Of a DNA stretch of 64,000 nt, positions 36,537 through 44,887 are shown piece after piece (the stretch's first letter is position 1; each line of letters starts with the position of its first letter). The translations under genes and the position numbers were made by a program. Source of the DNA: Pseudomonas urmiensis (GTDB lineage: Bacteria; Pseudomonadota; Gammaproteobacteria; Pseudomonadales; Pseudomonadaceae). The DNA lies in NCBI RefSeq assembly GCF_014268815.2, contig NZ_JABWRE020000001.1, forward strand, positions 1,245,001 to 1,309,000, given 5' to 3'. A model generated the notes under the pieces. It saw only the letters and a program-made list of their open reading frames with translations, did no database searches and had not been told where the DNA came from.

Positions 36537-37456
36537 GAGTGCACCTCGGCTGCTGGCAAAGTGGTTGTCACGTGTTTCCAGTTCGCATTGGTGTATTGAG
36601 CGAACTGCTGCCCAAGCGATCGCTGCCCCTGCGCAGCGCTGTCGATCATGGCGCGCACGCTAGGGTGGTTAGGTAGCGCCGGGTGCAGACATAGCTGGTG
36701 CACCACCAGGTTGAGAATGTCGTCGACTGCGCTCAAGCCGAGCGCTCGCGCGTGACGGATATGTTCGGCCGCCTGCGTGGCCGCAAAGCGGGTGATGGGC
36801 GTGAGTTGTTGCGCCAACGGACCTGTACGCAATGCCCGCCAGCTAGCCAGCACTGCCTCGATCAACGCCGTTTCTTCCTGGTCATCGCCAGCGTTAGCGG
36901 GAATCGGCCGGCGGGGCTGAGCTTCGCCGGTTACCCGAGCAGGAGCGCCGCCGCTGGTTAGAAACAGCCAATGCTTGATTGGCCACCAGTGGCCCTGGTC
37001 CGCTTGAGCGAAGGCTCCGGCATACAGCTCAAAACGCACCGGTTCGAACAGCGGGTAAAAACCTACTGCGCCGGCACTGTTCTGAATTCGCCCCATGGAC
37101 GACAGATAAGCGGCAGTCGCAGGGGCGGGTGCGCTGCTAAATAGCCACGCGCATACCTGGCGTTTACGGCGCCGCAGATCCCTTATCGCGGCGCTTGCTG
37201 TCTGCTCAAGCAAGCGCTGGCAAAGGCTGTTACCGGGGGATGCCAGGCAGGCCAGGATCGGCAAAGTTTCAGGAGAGTGGGCGAGGTCTGCACGCCAAAC
37301 CCGGGTCAACGCACTTTCGCCCAATGCCTGGCGCAAACTGCCCAAAAGCGTCTGATCACTGGTAGCGGCTATCGCCAAGGGGTCTAGGAGTACGTAGCAG
37401 TACAGCTGGGGATCGTGATGTTTGCCGACGTACTCGATCAAGGCCTGGGTGCTCAT
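36533..37456 (-). CDS. DUF4123 effector adaptor/chaperone (Tap/TEC-like)
   Basis: T6SS adaptor of 307 aa that loads the downstream effector onto VgrG. The DUF4123 features are the N-terminal LYCYVLLDPLAIA and the FYPLFEPVRFELYAG-type middle, with an Arg-rich linker (IRDLRRRKRQ). ATG at 37456 overlaps the vgrG stop (TAATG), and its own stop overlaps the effector start (ATGA), so the three are made in fixed ratio. The C-terminal ~100 residues are helical and may contact the effector. Confidence 0.85.
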   Translation of the reverse strand: MSTQALIEYVGKHHDPQLYCYVLLDPLAIAATSDQTLLGSLRQALGESALTRVWRADLAHSPETLPILACLASPGNSLCQRLLEQTASAAIRDLRRRKRQVCAWLFSSAPAPATAAYLSSMGRIQNSAGAVGFYPLFEPVRFELYAGAFAQADQGHWWPIKHWLFLTSGGAPARVTGEAQPRRPIPANAGDDQEETALIEAVLASWRALRTGPLAQQLTPITRFAATQAAEHIRHARALGLSAVDDILNLVVHQLCLHPALPNHPSVRAMIDSAAQGQRSLGQQFAQYTNANWKHVTTTLPAAEVHS

Positions 37457-39543
37457 TAGGCGTTTTCCTCGCACCGGTTGCCTTCGTCAGCAAGCAACTC
37501 CACGACCACGCTGTTACCGGCACCGGGGGTACTGGCTTGGGTCGGACCCTTGAACGTGAGCGTCAGGCCATCGAGGGTGATGCCGTGTTGATCCAGAATG
37601 ATGCTGCCGCCGGGGCTTCTGAACTCAATGCGCTCATTTACCTGTAGTTGGTAGACAGTGGTCTGATGATTGACACCCTGACCGACGCTCACGGTCTGCC
37701 GGCCGTTGACGACCAGCTCGTTATCGCCGCCAACTGTTTGGTAGTGATTGGCATGGGTTGACTCGCGGCGCTCGTTACCCACCTGCTCGAGCAGATCCTG
37801 GCCAATGCTCACTTGGCATGTTCGACCTATGCTGTGGCTATGATCGCGACCCGTTTGCTGTCGTAGGTCGTTACCCACCGCGGTTTGCTCATCGTTACCC
37901 ACGCGCTCGACACGGTTGCGGCCGATGCAGCTTGTTTCGTCATTACCAACGTGGTTGTTCTGATCCCTCTGCGCATGAATGAACACCTCCTCATGCCCCA
38001 GCTCATCCTCGAAACGCAGTTCGTTGAAACCTTGGCCCTTGTGGGTCTGGCTTTTGATGGTCATGCGCGTCTTGTGCTTGGGCAGCTCGTACGGCGGTAG
38101 CTGGTTGGCGCAGTAGGTGCGGCCGGTGATCAGCGGCTGGTCGGGGTCGGCATTGACGTAGTGGATGATCACTTCCTGGCCGATCCGTGGGATGGCCATC
38201 GCGCCCCAGCTGCCGCCGGCCCAGCCTTGCGAGACGCGCACCCAGCACGAGCTGAACTCATTTTCCTGGCTGTCGCGGTCCCAGGGGAAGCTGACCTTGA
38301 CCCGGCCCCATTCATCGCAATAGATCTGCTCGTTGGCCGGGCCGACCACGGTGGCCATGTGCGGGCCGTCGATATGCGGCTTGGGCAGCAGGGCGGGTTT
38401 CCACTCGATGCGCCCGGGAATCAGCGTCGCCTGTTGCAGGTAGCGGGTGCCCTGGTCGGCGCCCACCGCCTCTTGCTGCAGGCTGGTGAACTGGCAGCCC
38501 TCGTGGTGCACGCCGATCACCCGCCAGTGGGCGTTGAGGTCTTCGCGCGGGTGGTCGATCAGGTTGAAACTCAAGCCTGGTTGCAGGCGCACATCGTCGC
38601 CTTCGACCTGGGCGATGCGTGCATCGTGGCGCAAGGCGGTGAGGCGGTTGTGGGTGAACGGCTTGCCGACCACATCCCGCTTGTAGCGTCCGGGATAGTC
38701 GAAGCGCTCGTAGGCCGGGGACTGGTGCTGCAGGTCGCTGGCCGTGGCGGCATGCTCCTGGCGGTAGGCGGGGTGCTTGAAGCTGTAGTCGCGCTGCACC
38801 TGGCGGGCGCTGCGCACCTGTTCGCTGTAGCGAAAGCGGTGCAGGGCGGGTTTGGCCTGATCGCCGCCGCCGTTGGGCTGGTAGAGCACGGCGATGGGGT
38901 CGGCGTCGGGTGTTTCGACGTCATCGACGAAGCCTTCATCGTCGTCTTCGGCCTTGATCACGCTGCGGCTGATCAGGCCCATCTCCAGCAGGCGGTCGGT
39001 GATGATCAGTTGATGGCCGGTGGCGCTGTGCTCGAAGCTGTAGATAAAGCCTTCTTCGGCGGCCAGGCGGGACAGGAAGTCGAGGTCGGTTTCACCGGCC
39101 TGGACACAGAACTCGCGAACCTGATGGTCGAAACAGGCCACCAGGCTGACATTGCTCAGCCGCTGGGCCTGGAACATCAGTTCAAGGATTTGCGGCACGG
39201 TCTTTTGCTGGAAGATCCGCCAGTTCGAACGCAGGCTGGCGCGGGCCAGCTGTGGTTCGACCAGCGCCTGGTAGCGGGTGCGAGAGAAGCCGCTGTCACC
39301 CTGGCTGAAGCTGCTGACCAGGCCGTGCACGTAGCGCACCGGGCGTGGGCCGTCCCAGATAGTGAACAGCACAGGCTGGTCGAGCAACTGGGCAAAGTCG
39401 ACGTCGGCGTCTGCGCTGACCAGCTCCAGGTTGAGCTTGAACGGGGTGCTCAAGGCTTCATCGAGGGTGAACGAGACCACCTCGAATGCGGCGTCGCCGA
39501 CCAAGGGTTGCAAGCTGTAACGAAGATCGGATTGGCGGGGCAT
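37456..39543 (-). CDS. vgrG: VgrG spike protein (TssI)
   Basis: T6SS spike trimer subunit of 695 aa. The gp27-like N-terminal domain (FKLNLELVSADADV; ETDLDFLSRLAAEEGFIYSFEH) is followed by the gp5 OB-fold (VGPANEQIYCDEWGRVKVSFPWD; IPRIGQEVIIHY) and a C-terminal beta-helix needle with repeats such as VGNDE and TVGGDNELVVNG. No enzymatic extension is present, consistent with delivery of a separate effector via the DUF4123 adaptor. ATG at 39543 (MPRQSDLRYSL) was chosen; the frame to 39636 crosses the hairpin after hcp. Confidence 0.95.
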   Translation of the reverse strand: MPRQSDLRYSLQPLVGDAAFEVVSFTLDEALSTPFKLNLELVSADADVDFAQLLDQPVLFTIWDGPRPVRYVHGLVSSFSQGDSGFSRTRYQALVEPQLARASLRSNWRIFQQKTVPQILELMFQAQRLSNVSLVACFDHQVREFCVQAGETDLDFLSRLAAEEGFIYSFEHSATGHQLIITDRLLEMGLISRSVIKAEDDDEGFVDDVETPDADPIAVLYQPNGGGDQAKPALHRFRYSEQVRSARQVQRDYSFKHPAYRQEHAATASDLQHQSPAYERFDYPGRYKRDVVGKPFTHNRLTALRHDARIAQVEGDDVRLQPGLSFNLIDHPREDLNAHWRVIGVHHEGCQFTSLQQEAVGADQGTRYLQQATLIPGRIEWKPALLPKPHIDGPHMATVVGPANEQIYCDEWGRVKVSFPWDRDSQENEFSSCWVRVSQGWAGGSWGAMAIPRIGQEVIIHYVNADPDQPLITGRTYCANQLPPYELPKHKTRMTIKSQTHKGQGFNELRFEDELGHEEVFIHAQRDQNNHVGNDETSCIGRNRVERVGNDEQTAVGNDLRQQTGRDHSHSIGRTCQVSIGQDLLEQVGNERRESTHANHYQTVGGDNELVVNGRQTVSVGQGVNHQTTVYQLQVNERIEFRSPGGSIILDQHGITLDGLTLTFKGPTQASTPGAGNSVVVELLADEGNRCEENA

Positions 39544-39578
39544 ACAAGTCCCTGTGCGCGGTCTGAGAAAGAAAATGC

Positions 39579-39601
39579 CCGGGCAGGCTGACCCTGCCCG
39601 G
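39579..39601 (-). terminator. Hairpin between hcp and vgrG (likely attenuator)
   Basis: On the minus strand CCGGGCAGG pairs with CCTGCCCGG across a five-base loop and is followed by a T-rich stretch (CATTTTCTTTCTC). It lies ten bases past the hcp stop. It would let hcp be made in excess over vgrG. Confidence 0.75.
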
Positions 39602-39611
39602 AGCACTGCTG

Positions 39612-40130
39612 TCAGGAGGCGATAGGTTTGCGCCAATCGTCAGAACCCTCGGTCCCCGAGGTTTCGTGGGTCCAGGTGATTTTGCGATAGGACAGGGATA
39701 CTTCGATCAGTTGGGTGTAGTTCTCGTTCTCCTTGTCTTGGGCGTGCGGCAGCACGGTGTTGATGTCGACGATGGTTGCGTCCTCAAGCTTGGTCGTGAA
39801 GAAATGCTCCTGTTTGCCCTCCACTGAAGTGCGGTACCAGTTGACCTCGACGGTTGGCAGCATCTCTCCGCTGGCCAGTGCGCCATACATCAGCGGCGTG
39901 GCTTTGTTCAGCGCGCTGGTGAAGATGAAAGGCTTGTGCACCCGTTGGCCGGCAGGTTGACCACTCTGCGGATCGGTCGGGACGCTCACCTGGTGTTTGA
40001 TTTCCTGTACCAGGATCTCGTCTTCATGACCCTCGACAAAGACGTTGCCGACCGAGTCGGAGGTGAAGGCTCCAGCAGTGATGTTGCCCTGGGTTTTGCC
40101 TTCGATCTTGATGTAAGCGGGTGTTGGCAT
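39612..40130 (-). CDS. hcp: Hcp tube protein (TssD)
   Basis: T6SS inner-tube hexamer subunit of 172 aa. It begins MPTPAYIKIEGKTQGNITAG, the standard Hcp opening, and continues with HEDEILVQEIKHQV and HKPFIFTSALNKATP. ATG at 40130 is preferred over 40163, which lies in the leader. It is flanked by hairpins on both sides, fitting separate, high-level expression. Confidence 0.95.
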   Translation of the reverse strand: MPTPAYIKIEGKTQGNITAGAFTSDSVGNVFVEGHEDEILVQEIKHQVSVPTDPQSGQPAGQRVHKPFIFTSALNKATPLMYGALASGEMLPTVEVNWYRTSVEGKQEHFFTTKLEDATIVDINTVLPHAQDKENENYTQLIEVSLSYRKITWTHETSGTEGSDDWRKPIAS

Positions 40131-40258
40131 GGCAGACTCCTGTGTCCATGTAAAAGCACGCAACCCTCAGGGGCAGGCGTGGCCATCGCGGGTCGATGGG
40201 CTTGTCAGCAAGGCATGGGCCTTGCTAATTCGTTGAATTCCAATCACGTGCTTGCCGG

Positions 40259-41080
40259 TCACTGCAGGATGCCGTTGAGCGACTGCAGCACCTCGGTAGT
40301 AATCACATGCAGGCGGTAGCTATAGAAGGCGTATAAGGCGGCAAGGGCGACTGCGCTGATCACCAGTGGGCTCCACCACGGCCATTGGCGGTTCATCCGA
40401 AAGTTACGCGGCGCGACATTGGTCAGTGGGTCGCTCAAGTACTCCGGGACCGGGCCTCGCAGTTCTCGAATCTGCCGGTGTAGCTTGACGATGAGGTTCT
40501 GCAAGGCCTCGTCGCCCTTGGGCAGGATGGCGTATTTGCCCTTCAAGCCCATGCACAAGCACAGGTACATGAACTCCAGCACCTGCTGATAGCGCTGCGG
40601 TTCGAGCATCATTCGCGAGAGCACGGTAAAGAACTTTTCCCCGCCCCAGGTTTCCTGGTGAAAATCGCTCAGCAGCGGCTGTTGGCTCCAGCTGGAGTTC
40701 TTGCCCCAGGGGGTGCTCATCACGGTTTCATCCAGGTAGAGGCACAAGGAGTAGGAATAGGCCAGCAGGTGCGCAGGCTCATAGTTGTGCTGGCGCAGCT
40801 CTGCCAAGACGCTAGTGATCTGGTTGTGGACGTCCTTGTACAACTGCTTGATGTCTTGATGATCGTCCAGTGTCTGCAAGCGCATGGCCAAGCCAAACAA
40901 GGGCATTGCCGCATCGATCATGAGGTTGCTGAAGGCGCCGCGCAGTTGAAATTGCGGGTCGGCTGGGTAGCCCGGGTAGTCGGCTGGGGCCGCGCTGCGC
41001 GATGCCGCGCTATGGGGTTGTTCGAGCAGGCCGTGCAACTCGGTATCGATGGCGCCAGGGGTATTTTGCTTGTCGCTCAT
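40259..41080 (-). CDS. tssL: T6SS membrane-complex protein TssL (DotU)
   Basis: Inner-membrane component of the TssJLM complex, 273 aa. The cytoplasmic DotU domain includes YSYSLCLYLDETVMSTPWG and GGEKFFTVLSRMM; a single C-terminal transmembrane segment (WSPLVISAVALAALYAFY) near residue 240 is typical of a tail-anchored TssL. No peptidoglycan-binding extension is present. ATG at 41080 follows the tssK stop by one base. Confidence 0.93.
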   Translation of the reverse strand: MSDKQNTPGAIDTELHGLLEQPHSAASRSAAPADYPGYPADPQFQLRGAFSNLMIDAAMPLFGLAMRLQTLDDHQDIKQLYKDVHNQITSVLAELRQHNYEPAHLLAYSYSLCLYLDETVMSTPWGKNSSWSQQPLLSDFHQETWGGEKFFTVLSRMMLEPQRYQQVLEFMYLCLCMGLKGKYAILPKGDEALQNLIVKLHRQIRELRGPVPEYLSDPLTNVAPRNFRMNRQWPWWSPLVISAVALAALYAFYSYRLHVITTEVLQSLNGILQ

Positions 41081-41081
41081 G

Positions 41082-42419
41082 TCATTCGCTCCTGATCGCC
41101 CACAACTGCAACTCAAGCCCTGGGAACTCGCCGGCGATGTGCAAGCCAAAGCCGCTACTGTCGTTCATCACCTGCCAAGCCGGATTGCGTCGATCCAGCT
41201 CGAAGTAACTAAAGCCTGCATGGAACGGCAGCTCGCGCGGGGCTACCGGCAGCGGCAGCAGCGGAATACCAGGCAATTGCAGCGGCACCAGATCGGTCAG
41301 CGCTTCAAGTGAGGTGACCTTGGCTTTCTGCGTGAACTGCTGGCGCAGCGACTCTGCTGGCACGCTGGCGCGTATCGCCAGGATGAACTGCGCGCTGTCC
41401 AGCAGGCGCCGGTCTTCGAGGGTTGCGACCAACACACCGTATTGGCGTTGCTCAAGCGGCAGTGACACCGCCCGAGGTTGCAGGACAATGCTCAAGGTGC
41501 GCCGCAAGGCGTCTTCCAGCGGTTTGAAGGAAGTGTGCAACGCGCTGTGCTGATAAGCCGGATACTCCTGTGGCAAGCGACTCTCATCCGTGAAGGTCAC
41601 CAGTTCGCCACAGGCTTGGCTCATGGCCAGGTACAACTGCTCAGGGTGGGTATGCGGCTGTCGCGCCAGATGCTGGAAGCACGGCCACCAGCGGTTCATG
41701 GCTTGCAGCAGATTGAAGTCACTGATGTCGGCCACCCCCGACTGTCCTGACGAACCTATCCGTGCCGCAAGGTTGCGAGCGCGCTCGCGCAGGGTGTTGC
41801 AGACTTCATCGAGAAAACGTTTGAGCGAGGGCACCGCTTGCACAGAGATGCAGGTGGGGTAGACGCTTTCGTCCAGCACCAGGCTGCCGTCGGGGCGACG
41901 CTCCAGGATGCGCCCCAAGGCTAGGCGGGTGTAGGCGCTGGCGTCTTCACTGTCTCGTTTGAGTTGCAGGTTGAGCACTGCCAGGTCCACAGCCGCGATG
42001 TCGCCGTCGTCGGTATGGGTATCCTTGATATCTTCGGTGTTGGCGATGTAGCGATAGTTGGCGCTGCTGTCTGGCCAGCGTACTTCACGGCCGCCGTCGC
42101 TGCGCAGTGGCAGGCACAGGTACACGTCGTTCTGGTGCGTGAGGTTGTCGATGATTTCCAGCGGTGCAGGAGGCGGCAAGTCGCCGGGGATGTCGAACAC
42201 CGTGCCGTCGGGCATGACGCCCCGAGCCCGGGTAATGGCGATCTTGCCAAAGCATAAGTACTCCTGATTCAGCTGCAATTCGCTGAACCCATAGAACGAG
42301 CTATTGAGGCTGCTCAGGCGCTGGTGAACGGCGGCTTCGCTGGCCCTCGCCAACTGCTGAAAGTGTTGCGGCTTGACGAACAAGCCTTCGCGCCAGACGA
42401 CAGGGTTGCGTGAGCTCAT
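41082..42419 (-). CDS. tssK: T6SS baseplate protein TssK
   Basis: Baseplate-to-membrane-complex connector, 445 aa. The start SSRNPVVWREGLFVKPQHFQQ is the diagnostic TssK N-terminus; the length is normal. It lies between tssJ and tssL as in most T6SS clusters. Confidence 0.95.
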   Translation of the reverse strand: MSSRNPVVWREGLFVKPQHFQQLARASEAAVHQRLSSLNSSFYGFSELQLNQEYLCFGKIAITRARGVMPDGTVFDIPGDLPPPAPLEIIDNLTHQNDVYLCLPLRSDGGREVRWPDSSANYRYIANTEDIKDTHTDDGDIAAVDLAVLNLQLKRDSEDASAYTRLALGRILERRPDGSLVLDESVYPTCISVQAVPSLKRFLDEVCNTLRERARNLAARIGSSGQSGVADISDFNLLQAMNRWWPCFQHLARQPHTHPEQLYLAMSQACGELVTFTDESRLPQEYPAYQHSALHTSFKPLEDALRRTLSIVLQPRAVSLPLEQRQYGVLVATLEDRRLLDSAQFILAIRASVPAESLRQQFTQKAKVTSLEALTDLVPLQLPGIPLLPLPVAPRELPFHAGFSYFELDRRNPAWQVMNDSSGFGLHIAGEFPGLELQLWAIRSE

Positions 42420-42471
42420 GGGCGCTCCGAATCAGAAGGGAAGGTGCAGAGGGACAACAGCCAGGTGAGCA

Positions 42472-43284
42472 TCAGCTTTCTTCCTTGAGCAGGATCTGTG
42501 AGTCGTTGATCTGTACGGCGAGCACCACCTTGCGACCCCGCGGCTGGACGCGCAGGACCTGCTTCCAGGTGGTGTCCTGTTGGTTGCTGTAATTAGCAAT
42601 TACGGCAATGAAACGGGTGTCGGCATCGAGCGCTTCGAAGGGCACGAACTTGAACTGACCTGGCGTCAGGAGATAGTCGTCGTCACGTATGTAAGTGCTG
42701 CGCAGGGCCTTGGCCGGGTCTTGTTCCAGGCCCGAAAAGACGGCGTTATGCAGCAGTGAGTCGTCACGCAACTGGAAGATCTTGATGGCGATGGGCGTGG
42801 CGATCTGCTCAGCCGATACCGTCTGCGGCTGCGCCAGGCTCAGGTGCACTGCCGGGTCGTCGTAAGTGCCTGGGCTGCTGTCCTCCATGGACGAGCGCGG
42901 CAGGGTTGGTTGTTCCTGTTCCTGTTCCTGTTCCTGTTCCTGTTCCTGTTCCTGCTCTATAGGAGACACGGCTGGAAATTGCTCTTGCAGATACGCCAGC
43001 AGTACTTCGACCTTTTCAGTCAAGACCTGTGGGTTGCCAGCAGTGAGACTGACTGCATAGGGGCTTGGCTCCAGTACTGCATCGGCAACCGTGGCATCGA
43101 GGCTTCGTGGGTTGCCATTGAGGGTGGGGCTGGCATACAGGCTGAAAGCAACCTGGGTTGGCTGATCACTCGCAGCGCCCACCGGTATGCTGGGGTCCAT
43201 CAATACCTGGCCAACCTTGCTCAAGACCGTGCAGCCCAGCAGGGGTAGAAACAGTGCAGCGATTATCAGGGGACGCAGCTTCAC
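42472..43284 (-). CDS. tssJ: T6SS outer-membrane lipoprotein TssJ with Glu-Gln repeat
   Basis: Outer-membrane lipoprotein of the TssJLM complex, 270 aa from GTG 43284 (overlapping the fha stop, GTGA). The lipobox is LLGC (residues 15-18). The TssJ transthyretin-like body is seen in IAIKIFQLRDDSLLHNA and YLLTPGQFKF. It is longer than usual (about 160-180 aa) because of an insertion of roughly 60-80 residues containing eight consecutive Glu-Gln dipeptides. The long open frame upstream to 43596 is a shadow of the fha gene. Confidence 0.9.
   Translation of the reverse strand: MKLRPLIIAALFLPLLGCTVLSKVGQVLMDPSIPVGAASDQPTQVAFSLYASPTLNGNPRSLDATVADAVLEPSPYAVSLTAGNPQVLTEKVEVLLAYLQEQFPAVSPIEQEQEQEQEQEQEQEQPTLPRSSMEDSSPGTYDDPAVHLSLAQPQTVSAEQIATPIAIKIFQLRDDSLLHNAVFSGLEQDPAKALRSTYIRDDDYLLTPGQFKFVPFEALDADTRFIAVIANYSNQQDTTWKQVLRVQPRGRKVVLAVQINDSQILLKEES
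42911..42958 (-). repeat. Hexanucleotide microsatellite in tssJ
   Basis: Seven perfect tandem copies of TGTTCC (plus strand, 42911-42952; GAACAG on the coding strand) plus one variant copy, encoding eight Glu-Gln dipeptides. Being a 6-mer, slippage would change length without changing frame. Confidence 0.95.
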
Positions 43285-43865
43285 AGCTTTTCCCCTGGGC
43301 GGATATTGGTCATGGTGGTGTCTCCTGCAGGGTGCAAAGTAGATGGGGCTTCCAGTGCCAGTAGGGGGTCGCAGCCACTGTCGGCTTTGAACGCCTGGCA
43401 GATGTCGAGCACGGCGGGACAGGTGGGGGCTGCTGGCTCCAGGTCCAGGGTGCCGGCCGGCAGATCGTTCACCAGGGCATCCAAGAGGCGCTTGCCAGGC
43501 TCGAACAGTTCTTCCAGGGCGCCGCGACTGGCCAGCTGGCTGGGTGGGTCGCGGTGATAGTGGACCAACACGCGATGGGCGCCGATACGCAGGCAATCGC
43601 CTTCCTGCAGGCGCACCGCAGCTGTGCCTGCAAGGCTCATCTGGTTGTCATTGAGGAAGGTCTGGCCGCAACGATCAACGGCGCAAAAGCTCTTTTCAAG
43701 CCAACGAATCTCGCAATGGATGGGCAGAATGCGTCGCTCGCGATCGATCAACAGCCAGTCGGCGCCGACGCTGCCGAGCGTGCCGCCGCGGTTGTCGAAC
43801 TGATGGCTGACGGTGACGCCATGCTGCAGTTGATCGGGATTGCTGATAGTCAGGGTGATCTTCAT
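43281..43865 (-). CDS. T6SS FHA-domain protein
   Basis: Forkhead-associated phosphothreonine-reader, 194 aa, related to T6SS Fha/TagH. The N-terminal FHA fold includes GGTLGSVGADWLL, IHCEIRW and GDCLRIGAHRVLVHY (residues about 27-103). The C-terminal portion is short, so it lacks the long C-terminal region of full TagH proteins. It overlaps tssG upstream (ATGA) and tssJ downstream (GTGA). No T6SS kinase/phosphatase pair is in the window. Confidence 0.85.
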   Translation of the reverse strand: MKITLTISNPDQLQHGVTVSHQFDNRGGTLGSVGADWLLIDRERRILPIHCEIRWLEKSFCAVDRCGQTFLNDNQMSLAGTAAVRLQEGDCLRIGAHRVLVHYHRDPPSQLASRGALEELFEPGKRLLDALVNDLPAGTLDLEPAAPTCPAVLDICQAFKADSGCDPLLALEAPSTLHPAGDTTMTNIRPGEKL

Positions 43866-44887
43866 GAGCGCACCCTGATGAGTACCTTGGGGCTGGTCGC
43901 GCCGTGCCGATCATCGATAAAACTGGTCCAGCCCAGGTGGCTGCCTTGCGAGCGGCTTAAGTTGAACGGCGGCAGTTGCTGCTGTTTGAGGCGCAGCTCC
44001 AGGTCGTAGGCCAGGCCATCACGCAGGAGAAAATCAATCAGCGCCCGCAAACGCCCAAAATTGATACCGCTGGGCAGGAAGTCGCGTAGTTGGGCTTGGT
44101 CGAGATCACCAATCAGAATGGCGAACTTGCTGCTGCGGGTTCGGCTGCGATCACCGACAATGAAAGCGCTGCCCAACTGGCCATTGGTCAGGCCAAGACT
44201 GACCCTCTGGCGGACATCGAATGACACCGAGCGCTTTTCAAATTCGCGGATCTGCACCTGCCGCAGATCAAAGCAGTGGGCGATGATCCCGGCCACCGTG
44301 CCGGGGGCGCGGCTGCGGCTGGCAATCACCCCGGCAAAGCTGAGCAGGCGGCTCCAGGGCAATGCCGTATCCACCCGCAGTTGCTCGTTACCCAGGCCGA
44401 TCAAGGCGTAGATATAGGCAGAAAAGTGGTCGCTGGCTTGGGTCTGGAAGCGGATGTAATAGCGGTACTTGCGCCAGATCCGGTGGAGCAGGCTGAGCAA
44501 ATAGTGATTGAAGAAATCGAAGAATGCCGGGCGCACGCCTTTGCCCTGGGCATGCTCGTAAGCGAGCTGGTCCAGGTAGTAGCTGGGCAGCGGTGAGTCT
44601 GTACCGTGCAGCCCCAGGAAGGTGGTGCAAACCCGGTAGCGGTCATCGTTGTCTGCCCGCTGCGGCAGGCGCTGCGCCTCCAGCACGTCGGCCACCGGAA
44701 AGGTCAGGCGAGGGTCGCTGCCAAGGCGTAGCCGCGGCTGCGTAGCATCTGCTGGCCTATGTGGCTCAAGGTCATCATCGTGCAAGCCATGCAGCCTCTC
44801 CAGCAATTGGAAGAAATTGTGCAGATGAGCTTCGGCGAGCAGCGTGTCGGCTAGATCAGCGGTTGTCTGCCGGTCAGCAAGGGCCAT
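43862..44887 (-). CDS. tssG: T6SS baseplate protein TssG
   Basis: Baseplate wedge subunit, 341 aa. Family motifs are HNFFQLLERL near residue 23, RLRLGSDPRLTFP near 52, and YYLDQLAYEHAQGKGVRPAFFDFFNHYLL (in parts: ALGL-type LDQLAYEHA then FFDFFNHYLL). It overlaps the 3' end of tssF by about 37 bp and the fha start by four. Confidence 0.93.
   Translation of the reverse strand: MALADRQTTADLADTLLAEAHLHNFFQLLERLHGLHDDDLEPHRPADATQPRLRLGSDPRLTFPVADVLEAQRLPQRADNDDRYRVCTTFLGLHGTDSPLPSYYLDQLAYEHAQGKGVRPAFFDFFNHYLLSLLHRIWRKYRYYIRFQTQASDHFSAYIYALIGLGNEQLRVDTALPWSRLLSFAGVIASRSRAPGTVAGIIAHCFDLRQVQIREFEKRSVSFDVRQRVSLGLTNGQLGSAFIVGDRSRTRSSKFAILIGDLDQAQLRDFLPSGINFGRLRALIDFLLRDGLAYDLELRLKQQQLPPFNLSRSQGSHLGWTSFIDDRHGATSPKVLIRVRS

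Noticed and set aside
34386..36599. A 737-codon plus-strand frame opposite the VasX-like effector
   Set aside because: Antisense shadow; the minus-strand protein has the family N-terminus and overlaps its neighbours by ATGA.
42911..42958. Phase-variable on/off switch in tssJ
   Set aside because: The unit is six bases, so slippage cannot shift the reading frame; only length variation is possible.
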